DNA of 64,000 nt from an uncultured Aquimarina sp. (lineage in GTDB: Bacteria; Bacteroidota; Bacteroidia; Flavobacteriales; Flavobacteriaceae), in the NCBI GenBank assembly GCA_947498455.1, contig CANMKK010000001.1:248001-312000 (forward strand), read 5' to 3'. Below the pieces are notes generated by a model that was not told where the DNA came from, did not search any database, and saw only the letters and a program-made list of their open reading frames with translations. Numbering within the stretch: the first letter of the stretch is position 1; each line of letters opens with the position of its first letter. Shown here in pieces: positions 53,179 through 63,187 of this stretch. The translations under genes and the position numbers were made by a program.

Positions 53179-54171
53179 GTGAACATAGCCATCGTCATAT
53201 TAAATTGGAACGGAAGATCATTATTAGAACAGTTTTTAACTTCTGTTATAAAATATTCAAGGGAAGCAACTATTTATGTAGCTGACAATGCTTCTACGGA
53301 TGATTCTATAACATATATTAATAACCACTTCCCTACTGTACAAATTATCCAAAATAAAGTTAATGGAGGATATGCTAAAGGGTATAATGATGCTTTAGAA
53401 AAAATTGATGCCGATATTTTTTGTTTACTAAATAGTGATGTAGAAGTTACAGAAAATTGGTTATTACCTATTATAAATACTTTCCAAGCTTCTGATACCA
53501 TAGCTGCTGTACAGCCCAAAATTTTAGATTTTAAAAAGAAAACACATTTTGAATATGCTGGAGCAGCGGGTGGATTTATCGACAGATTGGGATATCCCTA
53601 TTGTAGAGGAAGAATCTTTGACACATTAGAAGAAGATACTTACCAATATAATGATAGTATTGACATATTTTGGGCAAGTGGCGCTTGTTTGTTTATCAGA
53701 AAAATAATTTTTGAGGAAGTAGGAAAACTTGATGAAGATTTCTTTGCTCACCAAGAAGAAATTGATCTTTGTTGGCGAATACGAAATAGAGGATATCAAA
53801 TTAAATATCAGGGCAATTCTACGGTATACCATCTAGGTGGAGCCACATTAAACTCAATGAATCCAAAAAAGACTTTTCTTAACTTCCGGAATAATTTGTT
53901 AATGATGGTAAAGAACATTGCGGGAGCACAGGTTTGGTTTATTATTTTTATACGATTAATTCTAGATGGTATTGCAGGTATAAAGTATATCGTAGATAAA
54001 AAACCATCTCACTGTATTGCTATTCTTAGAGCTCATATTAGCTTTTATAGGAATTTACCAACTTTTATAAAAAAACGTAAAAAAGAAAGCAATTCAACGA
54101 AATATTATAACATTTTGTCCGTTGTATGGCAATACTACATTTTAAACAAAAAACATTTTAAACAATTATAG
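53179..54171 (+). CDS. Family 2 glycosyltransferase
   Basis: A 330-residue GT-A glycosyltransferase. It starts at GTG (MNIAIVILNWNG), shows ADNASTDDSI, the donor-binding CLLNSDVEV, and FFAHQEEIDLCWR, the acid-base segment of rhamnosyl-type GT2 enzymes. A hydrophobic segment near residues 245-265 (VWFIIFIRLILDGIAGI) suggests membrane association. Probably adds a sugar to a cell-surface glycan. The GTG is preferred because the conserved N-terminus begins exactly there and no ATG is upstream. An unusually short leader (about 5 bp after a TTTATTTTG box) precedes it. Confidence 0.9.
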   Translation: MNIAIVILNWNGRSLLEQFLTSVIKYSREATIYVADNASTDDSITYINNHFPTVQIIQNKVNGGYAKGYNDALEKIDADIFCLLNSDVEVTENWLLPIINTFQASDTIAAVQPKILDFKKKTHFEYAGAAGGFIDRLGYPYCRGRIFDTLEEDTYQYNDSIDIFWASGACLFIRKIIFEEVGKLDEDFFAHQEEIDLCWRIRNRGYQIKYQGNSTVYHLGGATLNSMNPKKTFLNFRNNLLMMVKNIAGAQVWFIIFIRLILDGIAGIKYIVDKKPSHCIAILRAHISFYRNLPTFIKKRKKESNSTKYYNILSVVWQYYILNKKHFKQL

Positions 54172-54202
54172 TGTTATATTCTTTAAATTATTGTTAATGC
54201 CG

Positions 54203-54210
54203 TATTTTTG
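54203..54210 (+). promoter_or_regulatory. Putative -7 element (TATTTTTG)
   Basis: Matches TAnnTTTG; lies 61 bp before the OmpA lipoprotein ATG, leaving a longer leader than usual here. Confidence 0.45.
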
Positions 54211-54271
54211 CGTCACATTTTTAATAATTTTGAGTCGTTATAACTAGACTAAGACAAAAACAAATTTTCTA

Positions 54272-55138
54272 ATGAAAAAAGCAATGATTATTGGGGCTTC
54301 AATGGCTGTATTACTTTCTTCTTGTGTCTCGCAAAAGAAATTTGCAGATTTAGAAGCTAAACAAAAGGAAACTCAAGATTTACTGAATACTGCAACAGTA
54401 AAACTAAATAGTTGCCTTGAAGAAAAAGCAAGTTCTTCTTCAGAGTTAAAAGTGCTAAGAGATCAAGTCTCTAATCTAAAAAATCAGAACTCTGCATTAT
54501 TAAACAATGTAGGTAATCTTGCTACTTTATCCACAAAAGAAGCTGAAAACTTAGAAAGATCTTTAGAAAGTATTAAAGAAAAAGATCTTCAGATAAAAAC
54601 AATGAATGATGCATTAAACAAAAAAGACTCAGTAACACTTGCGTTAGTAACAAGTCTTAAAGGTGCATTAGGTAATCTTGCCGATGAAGATATCGAAGTA
54701 AATGTAGAAAAAGGAGTAGTATATGTTTCTATATCAGATAAGCTATTATTTAAAAGCGGTAGCTACAATGTATCTACAAGAGCAAAAGAAGTATTAGGTA
54801 AAGTTGCTAAAGTAGTAAATGACAAACCGGATATTGAGTTTTTAGTAGAAGGACATACTGATAATGTACCTATTAAGAATAAAGTACTATTAGATAACTG
54901 GGACTTAAGTGTAAAAAGAGCAACTTCTGTTGTTAGAGTGCTACAAAAAGATTTTGGTGTAGATCCTAAACGTATGACTGCTGCAGGTCGTAGTTATTAT
55001 GTACCAATTGCTGATAATAACTCAGCTGCTAATAAAGCAAAAAACAGACGTACCAGAATTGTTGTACTTCCTAAGTTAGATCAGTTCTACAATATGATTG
55101 AAGACGGTATGAAAAAAGCCACTGAAGGTGGAAAATAA
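54272..55138 (+). CDS. OmpA-family peptidoglycan-associated lipoprotein
   Basis: A 288-residue lipoprotein (Leu-Ser-Ser-Cys18). Residues 25-125 form a coiled coil with repeating Leu/Glu/Lys heptads (KEAENLERSLESIKEKDLQI), and residues 150-275 form an OmpA C-terminal domain with FLVEGHTDNVPIKNK and the NRRTRIVV segment that contacts diaminopimelate. It likely tethers the outer membrane to peptidoglycan through a periplasmic coiled-coil spacer. Gene ends at a perfect terminator (55158-55189). Confidence 0.93.
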   Translation: MKKAMIIGASMAVLLSSCVSQKKFADLEAKQKETQDLLNTATVKLNSCLEEKASSSSELKVLRDQVSNLKNQNSALLNNVGNLATLSTKEAENLERSLESIKEKDLQIKTMNDALNKKDSVTLALVTSLKGALGNLADEDIEVNVEKGVVYVSISDKLLFKSGSYNVSTRAKEVLGKVAKVVNDKPDIEFLVEGHTDNVPIKNKVLLDNWDLSVKRATSVVRVLQKDFGVDPKRMTAAGRSYYVPIADNNSAANKAKNRRTRIVVLPKLDQFYNMIEDGMKKATEGGK

Positions 55139-55157
55139 AAAGATATTATATTTTTTG

Positions 55158-55193
55158 AAAGGGTTAATATAGAAATGTATTAACCCTTTTTTT
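55158..55193 (+). terminator. Strong terminator after the OmpA lipoprotein gene
   Basis: AAAGGGTTAATA/TATTAACCCTTT perfect 12-bp stem (55158-55169, 55178-55189) and a T7 tail. Confidence 0.93.
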
Positions 55194-55269
55194 GATATAT
55201 ATCAAATAATGGTATAATGAGTGATTGAAAAAAAATATATAAACCAGAAAATATTATTACACAAAAAGC

Positions 55270-56037
55270 ATGAAAAATCTTTTAATAGCCGTACTTTTTA
55301 TTTCTTCAGGAATACTAAAAGCTCAAAAAACTTCTAATACGTCAATTGGGGAAAATGAAAAACTTGTATATACCGTTTCTTACAAGATGTCCGGACTACT
55401 TACCAATCTTGCTCAGGTTACAATGCAAACAAGTAGAGTTAATACAGGAAAAAGTAATTATCTCCGATTAAAATGCAATGCAACCACCTACTCTAAATGG
55501 GATTCTTTTTTTAAAATTAGAGATGTATATGAGGCTTATGTAAATCCATCTAACCTTAAACCATATTTATACAAAAGGGATATTAATGAAGGAGGATATT
55601 TAAAAACAGAAAAATATGTCTATAAATATAAAAGCAAAACGATAAAGGCTACAATGGAAAAGAAGAAAGAGTCAAGTACTAAAACATTAAAAATGAGTAA
55701 CAACACCTATGATGTTGTATCTACATTGTACCATATTAGAAACATGGATATTGATAAAGCTCCTATAGGCACCAATCAAAAGATAACGGTATTATTTGAC
55801 AGAAAGCCACAAACTGCCTATTTGAAATTACTTGGTAAAGAAACAATCAATACTAAAGCAATGGGACAAAAGGAATGTTATAAAATAGCTGTAAGCAATA
55901 AAGCACTAAAAGGAACTAACCAAAATATTGTTTATCTTTCGGCTGATGCAAATAAAGTTCCGGTACTAATTAAATTTAGCATTCCTGCAGGAACTGGTCA
56001 ATTAGTATTAAATGAAGCGTCTGGGCTAAAAAACTAA
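55270..56037 (+). CDS. DUF3108-domain secreted protein
   Basis: A 255-residue exported protein (signal peptide ends Gly-Ile-Leu-Lys-Ala-Gln). The rest matches DUF3108, a beta-rich family of unknown function: ENEKLVYTVSYKMSGLLTNL, WDSFFKIRDVYEAYVNPSNL, and DVVSTLYHIRNMD followed by INTKAMGQKECYKI. The family is often outer-membrane or periplasm associated. A small membrane-protein gene begins 4 bp after the stop, so the two are cotranscribed. Confidence 0.88.
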   Translation: MKNLLIAVLFISSGILKAQKTSNTSIGENEKLVYTVSYKMSGLLTNLAQVTMQTSRVNTGKSNYLRLKCNATTYSKWDSFFKIRDVYEAYVNPSNLKPYLYKRDINEGGYLKTEKYVYKYKSKTIKATMEKKKESSTKTLKMSNNTYDVVSTLYHIRNMDIDKAPIGTNQKITVLFDRKPQTAYLKLLGKETINTKAMGQKECYKIAVSNKALKGTNQNIVYLSADANKVPVLIKFSIPAGTGQLVLNEASGLKN

Positions 56038-56041
56038 ACGT

Positions 56042-56407
56042 ATGAGAATTGTATTTATATCCATTGCAGCCATTACTGCCGTACTAGGAATTATTATGGC
56101 AATCTTACCTTTTGGATCCATCGGAGTTCTTCCTGGTATTGTTGCTCTTATTACTGGGTTAATTACTTACTTTATTTCCAAGAAAAATCAAAAACCTAAG
56201 AAATTATCCATTTTATTTACAATTATTGGAGTATTAGTAGTAATTGCTAGTGGTACTAAATCTTTCTGGGTAAAAGATGAAATTGCGATTGATCAAGAGT
56301 TTAATCAAAAAGAAGAAAACAGCAAAGAAGAAGCTATTGAAGAATTAAAAGAGATCGAAAATGATCTTGATGAAATAGAAGATATTGATATGGAGCAACC
56401 AGAATAA
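56042..56407 (+). CDS. Small membrane protein with acidic C-terminal tail
   Basis: A 121-residue protein with three hydrophobic stretches (about residues 2-20, 24-45 and 55-75; for example FISIAAITAVLGIIMAI) and a 45-residue acidic tail (EEAIEELKEIENDLDEIED). I recognise no family. It follows the DUF3108 gene by 4 bp, so it probably acts with it, for example as an inner-membrane partner, but that is guesswork. Confidence 0.72.
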   Translation: MRIVFISIAAITAVLGIIMAILPFGSIGVLPGIVALITGLITYFISKKNQKPKKLSILFTIIGVLVVIASGTKSFWVKDEIAIDQEFNQKEENSKEEAIEELKEIENDLDEIEDIDMEQPE

Positions 56408-56656
56408 CCATGTGTGATTTAGATGAACACCAGTTCTTATATGAAATTATCGTAATCTGAATTGAATTGATTTGTTTTTTTGGTTCAGGTGAAAAAGAAA
56501 ATTCAGGAATAATACTTATGTTTAGCTAAGTAGAAGTAGCCCTATCAGTGTATCTTATTTTGAAACAAGTCCTAAAAAGAAACAATTTTAGTCAGTGATT
56601 TCATTCGACAAATGGTATAAAAATATATTCTAGCCACTTTATTAATAAACTAGGAC

Positions 56657-56694
56657 ACATTTTCAGTAGAAATTCAATTTGGAACTGAAAATGT
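56657..56694. repeat. Perfect 11-bp inverted repeat at the end of tsaC
   Basis: ACATTTTCAGT (56657-56667) pairs with ACTGAAAATGT (56684-56694) directly after the tsaC stop codon. A weak terminator or mRNA-stabilising hairpin; no T-tract on the minus strand. Confidence 0.55.
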
Positions 56695-57315
56695 TTAGAT
56701 AATATCAATCGCACCTTTTCCTTCACGAATTAAGACAGGTTCTCCACTTGTAAGGTCAATAATAGTAGATGCTATATTATCTCCATATCCTCCATCAACC
56801 ACAATATCCACTAAACTATCCCATTTTTCTAGCATCAACTCAGGATCTGTAGTATATTCAATTACTTCATCATCATCATGAATAGATGTAGAAACAATTG
56901 GATTACCCAGTACTTCTACAATCGTTTTACATATGTTATTATCAGGAACTCGAATACCAACTGTTTTCTTCTTTTTAAAAACAGTTGGTAAATTATTACT
57001 TCCCTGAAGTATATAGGTATATGGTCCGGGTAATGTTCTTTTCAGCAGTTTAAATATACTAGTATCTATTTGCCTAACGTAATCCGATAAATTACTAAGA
57101 TCTTTACAGATAAAGGAAAAATTAGCTTTGGCTAATTTCACACCTTTAATTTTTGCAATACGCTCTAAGGCTTTATTATTTGTTATATCACAACCTAAAC
57201 CATATACAGTATCTGTAGGATAGATAACTAATCCTCCATTACGCAGACAATCTACAATTCGTTGTATTTCTTTTGGATTAGGGTTTTCGTTATATAGTTT
57301 AATTAAGTCTGCCAT
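56695..57315 (-). CDS. tsaC: L-threonylcarbamoyladenylate synthase (TsaC/Sua5)
   Basis: A 206-residue YrdC-fold enzyme that makes threonylcarbamoyl-AMP from threonine, bicarbonate and ATP for the universal t6A37 tRNA modification. Signatures: GGLVIYPTDTVYGLGCD, RIAKIKGVKLAKANFSFICK, ALPGPYTYI-like (LPGPYTYILQG), VGIRVPDN and the SGEPVLIREGKGAI end. Length fits the single-domain TsaC form without the Sua5 C-terminal domain. It is downstream of pcrA on the same strand, 151 bp apart. Confidence 0.95.
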   Translation of the reverse strand: MADLIKLYNENPNPKEIQRIVDCLRNGGLVIYPTDTVYGLGCDITNNKALERIAKIKGVKLAKANFSFICKDLSNLSDYVRQIDTSIFKLLKRTLPGPYTYILQGSNNLPTVFKKKKTVGIRVPDNNICKTIVEVLGNPIVSTSIHDDDEVIEYTTDPELMLEKWDSLVDIVVDGGYGDNIASTIIDLTSGEPVLIREGKGAIDII

Positions 57316-57466
57316 ATGTTATTTTGATCACATAAAGATACATTATTCTATAGCTTATAATCTTACCAAATGAGCTTATTTACAGATAATCGTCAAAATC
57401 CCATTTTTGTGCTCACAGAATTTTAAATCATAGAGCGTATATATTCATTAGCTGTTATCAATAGGC

Positions 57467-59800
57467 CTAACTAATGATTTTCAACTTCGCAAATCTCAAC
57501 AAAAGTTTTTTAATACCCCCGTTTTCAAAATTTATTTCTGCTTTTTTATCCTGCCCCACTCCTTCTATCATAAGAATTTTTCCTTTTCCAAAACGCATGT
57601 GCTCGACAATAATTCCGGGGATAAGGTCTCCTTCTAACAAATCATTCTTTGACGAATTCGATGTAGAACTATTAGACACAGGCCTCAGTTTTCGAAGTTT
57701 TTTTAATTTTTCTTCCGATGGTTTATTCGACACCGGTGGAGAACCAGATACAGGCTTTTTCAATCGAAGCTTACTTTTATCAACTTCACCAAATATATCG
57801 GTATCCATTAATGGTTTATAACGATAGGTATCTATTGGAGTAATATATTCTATATATTTAGAGTCCATTTCTTCAATAAAACGACTAGGTTCTGCATCTA
57901 CTAATTTCCCCCATCGATAACGCGACTGAGTATACGTAAGATACGCTTGTTTTTCTGCTCTGGTCAAAGCCACATAAAATAACCTTCTTTCTTCCTCGAG
58001 TTCAGCACGTGTATTCATACTCATACCGGATGGAAAAAGATCTTCTTCCATTCCTACAATATACACATAGGGAAATTCTAATCCTTTAGCCAGATGTATT
58101 GTCATTAGCGCCACTCTATCATCATCCCCAGTATCTTGATCCAAGTCTGTTGCCAAAGCGACATCTTCTAAAAATTCAGCAAGTGATCCCGTTTCATCAG
58201 CAAGTTCCTTTTGTCCTTCTACGAAGTCACGGATTCCATTCAATAATTCTTCGATATTTTCTATTCGCGCAATCCCTTCTGGAGTACCATCCTTCTTTAG
58301 TTCTTGCAATAACCCTGTCTGTTTTGCTACTATCTCAGTAAGAGTAAATGCATCCTCTGTTTGGTTGGTTACCTGAAAACTTTTGATCATATTCATAAAG
58401 TTCTCCAACCTAGTTTTTGTACCACTATTAATCTTTAGATTAATACGATCCAGATGTTCAATAATTTCAAAAATGGAACGATCATAATGATTTGCAGCTA
58501 CAACCAGTTTATCAACAGTTGTACCGCCTATCCCTCTTGCCGGATAATTAATTACACGTTTTAGCGCCTCTTCATCTTTTGGATTTATAATCAACCTTAA
58601 ATATGCTAGTACATCTTTTATCTCTTTACGTTGATAAAAGGACAAACCTCCATAAATTCTATATTTAATATCTCGCTTTCGTAAAGCATCTTCGATAGCT
58701 CTAGACTGGGCATTAGTCCTGTATAAAATTGCAAATTGACCATTAGTCAACTGGTGTTGCATTTGATTCTCGAAAATTGAACTCGCTACAAAACGCCCTT
58801 CATCACCATCAGTTAGCAATCTGTTTACTAATATTTTTGGCCCTGGATCATTTGCCGTCCAAACTACTTTATCCAATTTCGTTTGATTTTTATCAATAAT
58901 AGAATTCGCAGCTTCAACAATATTCTTTGTAGACCTATAATTTTGCTCTAATCGATACTGTTGTACATTATCATAATCTTTCTGGAAATTTAAAATATTA
59001 TTGATATTTGCTCCTCTAAAAGCATAAATACTCTGTGCATCATCTCCTACAACACATATATTCTGAAACTTATCTGATAACGCCCGTACTATAAGGTACT
59101 GTGAATGATTTGTATCCTGATACTCATCCACCAGAATATATCGAAAACGATTTTGATATTTTGCCAGTACATCCGGAAACTTGTTTAGCAATTCATTTGT
59201 TTTTAATAACAAATCATCAAAATCCATGGCTCCTGCTTTGAAACAACGATCTACATAGTGTTGGTAAATCTCTCCCATTCTGGGGCGTTTTGCCATCGCA
59301 TCAGCCTCAACAAGTTCTGCATTTTGGAAATATGCTTTTACAGTTATTAAACTATTCTTGTATGAAGATATCCGTGAGTATACTTGTTTATATTTATATA
59401 TATCCTTGTCCAATCCCATTTCTTTGATCACTGAGGCAATTAATCGCTGAGAATCCTGTGTGTCATATATTGTAAAATTAGAAGGATACCCCAATTTATC
59501 CGCCTCAAACCTAAGTAGTTTAGCAAAAATTGAATGAAAAGTTCCCATCCAAAGATTTTTTGCTTCGCTTGCACCTACAATATCTGCAATACGCTTTTTC
59601 ATTTCGCGTGCTGCCTTATTTGTAAAAGTCAGAGATAATATATTAAAAGCATCTACTCCTTGGTTCATTAAATATGCTATCCTAAAAGTAAGTACTCTTG
59701 TTTTTCCTGATCCAGCACCAGCAATTACAATCATAGGGCCATCCTTTTGTAATACAGGAGCTCTTTGTGCATCATTTAATCCAGCTAAATATTCTTCCAA
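57467..59800 (-). CDS. pcrA: UvrD/PcrA-type superfamily 1 DNA helicase
   Basis: A 777-residue 3'-5' DNA helicase acting in repair and replication restart. Motif I is AGAGSGKTR with Lys33, motif II ILVDEYQDTN, motif III VGDDAQSIYAFRG, motif IV LEQNYRSTKNI, motif V MTIHLAKGLEFPYV and motif VI YVALTRAEKQAYL. The C-terminal Tudor-like domain (EHMRFGKGKILMIEGVG) is present. The start is TTG (59800): it yields MEEYLAGLNDAQRAPV, the standard family N-terminus, and a stop codon lies seven codons upstream without an intervening ATG. No other start is possible. Confidence 0.95.
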   Translation of the reverse strand: MEEYLAGLNDAQRAPVLQKDGPMIVIAGAGSGKTRVLTFRIAYLMNQGVDAFNILSLTFTNKAAREMKKRIADIVGASEAKNLWMGTFHSIFAKLLRFEADKLGYPSNFTIYDTQDSQRLIASVIKEMGLDKDIYKYKQVYSRISSYKNSLITVKAYFQNAELVEADAMAKRPRMGEIYQHYVDRCFKAGAMDFDDLLLKTNELLNKFPDVLAKYQNRFRYILVDEYQDTNHSQYLIVRALSDKFQNICVVGDDAQSIYAFRGANINNILNFQKDYDNVQQYRLEQNYRSTKNIVEAANSIIDKNQTKLDKVVWTANDPGPKILVNRLLTDGDEGRFVASSIFENQMQHQLTNGQFAILYRTNAQSRAIEDALRKRDIKYRIYGGLSFYQRKEIKDVLAYLRLIINPKDEEALKRVINYPARGIGGTTVDKLVVAANHYDRSIFEIIEHLDRINLKINSGTKTRLENFMNMIKSFQVTNQTEDAFTLTEIVAKQTGLLQELKKDGTPEGIARIENIEELLNGIRDFVEGQKELADETGSLAEFLEDVALATDLDQDTGDDDRVALMTIHLAKGLEFPYVYIVGMEEDLFPSGMSMNTRAELEEERRLFYVALTRAEKQAYLTYTQSRYRWGKLVDAEPSRFIEEMDSKYIEYITPIDTYRYKPLMDTDIFGEVDKSKLRLKKPVSGSPPVSNKPSEEKLKKLRKLRPVSNSSTSNSSKNDLLEGDLIPGIIVEHMRFGKGKILMIEGVGQDKKAEINFENGGIKKLLLRFAKLKIIS

Positions 59801-60076
59801 ATCTTCTTCATTTTATAAGCTTCGAAATTTAAGTAAACTATCCATTTTTCGGAACAATTATTCTATATACTTATAAACAAGTCATAAACGTTCGTTATCC
59901 AAAAGAAATAAAAAACATCTACAAACAAAAACCCAAACACAGTTACATTATTTTCAAAAATCAAAAAAATCATCGACAAAATGCAATTATTTAAGATTAA
60001 ATACATATATTTATCAAATATTCTTAACTACAATAATAAAGTTCGCAACCAAATTGTAACCCTAATTATATTTACT

Positions 60077-60364
60077 ATGACCCCAAATATGAATATCCAA
60101 GTAATCGAAAAAGAGCAAATACAATTCCTTAAATTTCCAAAAGAAGATGTACTCAACAAAAGAAAAGATCAAATTGATCGAATTTTGAAACTACAAAGAG
60201 CACTGTCATTAGGGAACTTAGAACATCAAAAAGTTAAAATTGTATTTATGGATAGCACAAGTATAAAAAGAGTAGAAACTACAATTTGGGGAATAACGGA
60301 TAAAGAAGTAATATTGAAACAAGCAACAATTATCCCCTTAGAACGAATTTTAAGCATAGCGTAA
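60077..60364 (+). CDS. Conserved small cytoplasmic protein of unknown function
   Basis: A 95-residue protein (MTPNMNIQVIEKEQIQFLKF, then KRKDQIDRILKLQRALSLGN, ending KQATIIPLERILSIA). Charged helix followed by a small beta-rich region. I recall homologues of this length in many Flavobacteriaceae without function. The start is set at 60077 (or the Met four codons later) because the 32 codons before it are atypical and AT-rich. It ends at a terminator (60382-60422). Confidence 0.72.
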   Translation: MTPNMNIQVIEKEQIQFLKFPKEDVLNKRKDQIDRILKLQRALSLGNLEHQKVKIVFMDSTSIKRVETTIWGITDKEVILKQATIIPLERILSIA

Positions 60365-60381
60365 ACTTCAGTAATCAACCA

Positions 60382-60424
60382 AAAACTCTCCGTATATCGA
60401 CAAATAATACAGAGAGTTTTTTCT
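60382..60424 (+). terminator. Hairpin terminator
   Basis: AAAACTCTCCGTAT (60382-60395) pairs with ATACAGAGAGTTTT (60407-60420) with one mismatch, then T-rich tail. Confidence 0.8.
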
Positions 60425-60633
60425 TACATCACTAATCATAGTGAGTCAACCCAGATATTGTAATAAAATTATATTTTACACAATGATGAAATATTTAAAT
60501 CAACAACCTCGAAGCAAATTCTCAGAAGGTTTTACCGAAATAATCATTTTGTTTTTAAACCAATCTAAAGAATGCCCTCTCAATTAGGGGTTAAAAATAT
60601 TTCATAATCCAAATTCTAAACAAATCCACTACA

Positions 60634-63012
60634 ATGATTAACGACTGTATCAAACACTCATATTTAGTGTTATTTTTAGTAATTAATTCTTTTATTTATA
60701 GTCAATCGAAAATTCCTTTTCTAATTTCAGAAAACCAAGAAGATTTTATACAAAACTTTTCTAATTATAAGATAGGTAAAGAAATCTTGCTTCAAGTATC
60801 TAATGAAAAAACACTTAGCCTTACTGTTACAGTGCAAAAAATAGCAGCTAATGAGTTGACATTAATTGGCACTGTTGATAATAACCAATCATCAACCTTT
60901 AATTTCTTTAAAAAAAATGGAATTTTAGAAGGTAGTATTGTTTTTAGAGATACAAACGTAGCCTATCAATTAACAACAAAAAGTAATGGGAAGGTCTATA
61001 TCTCAGAAATTGACATTCATAAAATTCTCTGTATCGATTTTGAAGCAACACCTGTAACACAAAATACTGATAAAGGAGTTCTTTTTTCTAAAGCAACTCC
61101 ATCGCTACAGAGTCTTCCAGGCGCAACCGCAGTTGTATACCTAGATTTTGATGGAGAAACAGTTTCTAATACTGCTTGGTTGAATGGAAGTACTATTGAT
61201 GCACAATCAGCGAACTTTTCAGATGAAACAATTACAGAGGTATGGAAAATTATGGCTGAAGATTTCAGGCCTTTTACTATTAATGTTACGACAGATAGAT
61301 CTGTATTTGAGGCAGCGCAAAAAACAAATCGAATAATGTGTATTTTCACGACTACTAAAGATGCCGCCCCTGATGCCGGAGGAGTAGCCTACATTAATTC
61401 TTTTTCATGGAATGACGATACCCCATGCTGGGTATACAATCTATGGTCCATAAGACAGGCAGGAGAAACTGGCTCTCACGAAGTAGGTCATACTCTTGGA
61501 TTAGGTCATGACGGACGACCAGGAGAAGAGTACTATGACGGTCACGGTCAATGGAGTCCAATTATGGGGTGGAGTGTGAATAAACCTCTTGGTCACTGGA
61601 GTTTAGGAGAATACGATAATGCTTCTAATACTCAGGATGATATTGCCATTATAGCATCAAATAATAATACCGGATTTAAGAATGATGATCACGGTAATTC
61701 TATAGCAGAGGCAACTCCTATATTAGTTGACAATAACGGAAATGTGAGTGCCAGCCAAAACTTTGGGATTATTAGTGAAAGAACAGATATGGATCTATTT
61801 TCATTTGTCATTGAAACCGGAAATGTAACCTTTAACTTAGAACCAAACCCTGATTATCCTAATCTTAATATTCAGGCTAGAATTCTTAATGCTATTGGAG
61901 AAGAAGTTGCCATATCAAATCCACTTACTGATTTAAACGCTTCTTTTAATACGCAATTAACAGAAGGTACCTATTATCTAGAAATAGATGGTGTAGGTGA
62001 AGGCAATGATTTTTCCAGCGGATACTCTGATTATTCTTCGTTAGGCAATTATAGCATATCAGGAAACTATACCCCCGGTGATAATAACCAACCTCCTGTT
62101 TCTGATTTTCAAGCATCAATTGACTGTTCTGTAATTAATTTCTCAAATACATCTGTAAACACTATAGATTCGTATTTATGGGATTTTGGTGATGGTAACA
62201 CATCTACAGAAGAAAATCCTGTTCATAATTATGAATCTAGTGGTGTATATACCGTATCACTAACTACTACGAATACTGCTGGGCAGCATACAAATCAAAA
62301 AGATAATTTTATCGTTATTAACCTTCCTAGTCAACCTACACCTACAGATCAACATCTCTGTTCGGGAGAATCTGTAACGATTACTATGAGTGGTAGCAGT
62401 GCATATCAATGGTACGATGCCCCTACTGGTGGTAATTTAATAACATCAGAAAACTCCTATGAAACAGGTGCATTAACAACTACACAAACATTTTATGTTG
62501 CAGGAGTATTTGGAGATTGTATTACCGATACCAGAACAGTTGTAAGAGCTATTATAGATGACAATCCAGAACAACCCGTAATTACAATTGCCAATGATAA
62601 AAACTTATCCGTAAATTCAGGATTCAATCACTACCAATGGTATCATAATAATGAACCTATAGAAGACGCTAATCAAGCTACTTACGTTCCAAACATAACA
62701 GGAGAATATAGTGTAGAAGTTTTTAATGAAACAGGATGTGCTAACATTTCCGAAGGATTTTCTTTGAACCTTACACAACTCAATCAAATTAAAGGAGCAC
62801 AGGTTTTTAAATTCTATCCTAATCCAGTTATTGACAAATTAAATATAGAGGGATTAACTACTAACGAGACAAATATATCAATTGTAAATATATACGGGCA
62901 AACTGTGATGAAATCATTTTCTAAGCCCGAAATAGGTGTATCACAACTGCCTAATGGGTTATATATGTTATTTGTAAATAATAGAAGTATTGGAAAGTTT
63001 GTAAAGTTGTAA
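60634..63012 (+). CDS. Secreted metzincin-type metalloprotease with PKD domain and T9SS sorting domain
   Basis: A 792-residue exported protease. Signal peptide 1-23, an N-terminal prodomain to about 160, a metzincin core with HEVGHTLGLGH at 282-292 and the Met-turn SPIMGWSV. A pre-peptidase-type beta-sandwich (MDLFSFVIETGNVTFNLEP), a PKD domain (SYLWDFGDGNTSTEENP), an Ig-like module (YQWYDAPTGGNLI) and a type A T9SS sorting domain (FYPNPVIDKLNIEG...LPNGLYML) follow. It is secreted across the outer membrane. It is monocistronic, with a terminator at 63067-63105. Confidence 0.9.
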   Translation: MINDCIKHSYLVLFLVINSFIYSQSKIPFLISENQEDFIQNFSNYKIGKEILLQVSNEKTLSLTVTVQKIAANELTLIGTVDNNQSSTFNFFKKNGILEGSIVFRDTNVAYQLTTKSNGKVYISEIDIHKILCIDFEATPVTQNTDKGVLFSKATPSLQSLPGATAVVYLDFDGETVSNTAWLNGSTIDAQSANFSDETITEVWKIMAEDFRPFTINVTTDRSVFEAAQKTNRIMCIFTTTKDAAPDAGGVAYINSFSWNDDTPCWVYNLWSIRQAGETGSHEVGHTLGLGHDGRPGEEYYDGHGQWSPIMGWSVNKPLGHWSLGEYDNASNTQDDIAIIASNNNTGFKNDDHGNSIAEATPILVDNNGNVSASQNFGIISERTDMDLFSFVIETGNVTFNLEPNPDYPNLNIQARILNAIGEEVAISNPLTDLNASFNTQLTEGTYYLEIDGVGEGNDFSSGYSDYSSLGNYSISGNYTPGDNNQPPVSDFQASIDCSVINFSNTSVNTIDSYLWDFGDGNTSTEENPVHNYESSGVYTVSLTTTNTAGQHTNQKDNFIVINLPSQPTPTDQHLCSGESVTITMSGSSAYQWYDAPTGGNLITSENSYETGALTTTQTFYVAGVFGDCITDTRTVVRAIIDDNPEQPVITIANDKNLSVNSGFNHYQWYHNNEPIEDANQATYVPNITGEYSVEVFNETGCANISEGFSLNLTQLNQIKGAQVFKFYPNPVIDKLNIEGLTTNETNISIVNIYGQTVMKSFSKPEIGVSQLPNGLYMLFVNNRSIGKFVKL

Positions 63013-63066
63013 ATCGTATCATACCAAGTTCCTATATGAAATAGTATTAAATACGTTTTTCTAAAT

Positions 63067-63105
63067 AAAAAAGCATATTCTAGAATATAAAGAATATGCT
63101 TTTTT
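63067..63105 (+). terminator. Strong terminator after the metalloprotease gene
   Basis: AAAAAAGCATATTC (63067-63080) pairs with GAATATGCTTTTTT (63092-63105), T7 tail. Confidence 0.9.
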
Positions 63106-63187
63106 TACTTCTTATATGGATCAAAAAAGGATTTTAACTTTCCTTTATTAGATTTTTGAATATCTTTAGAATTCAAAAGCTACAAAA

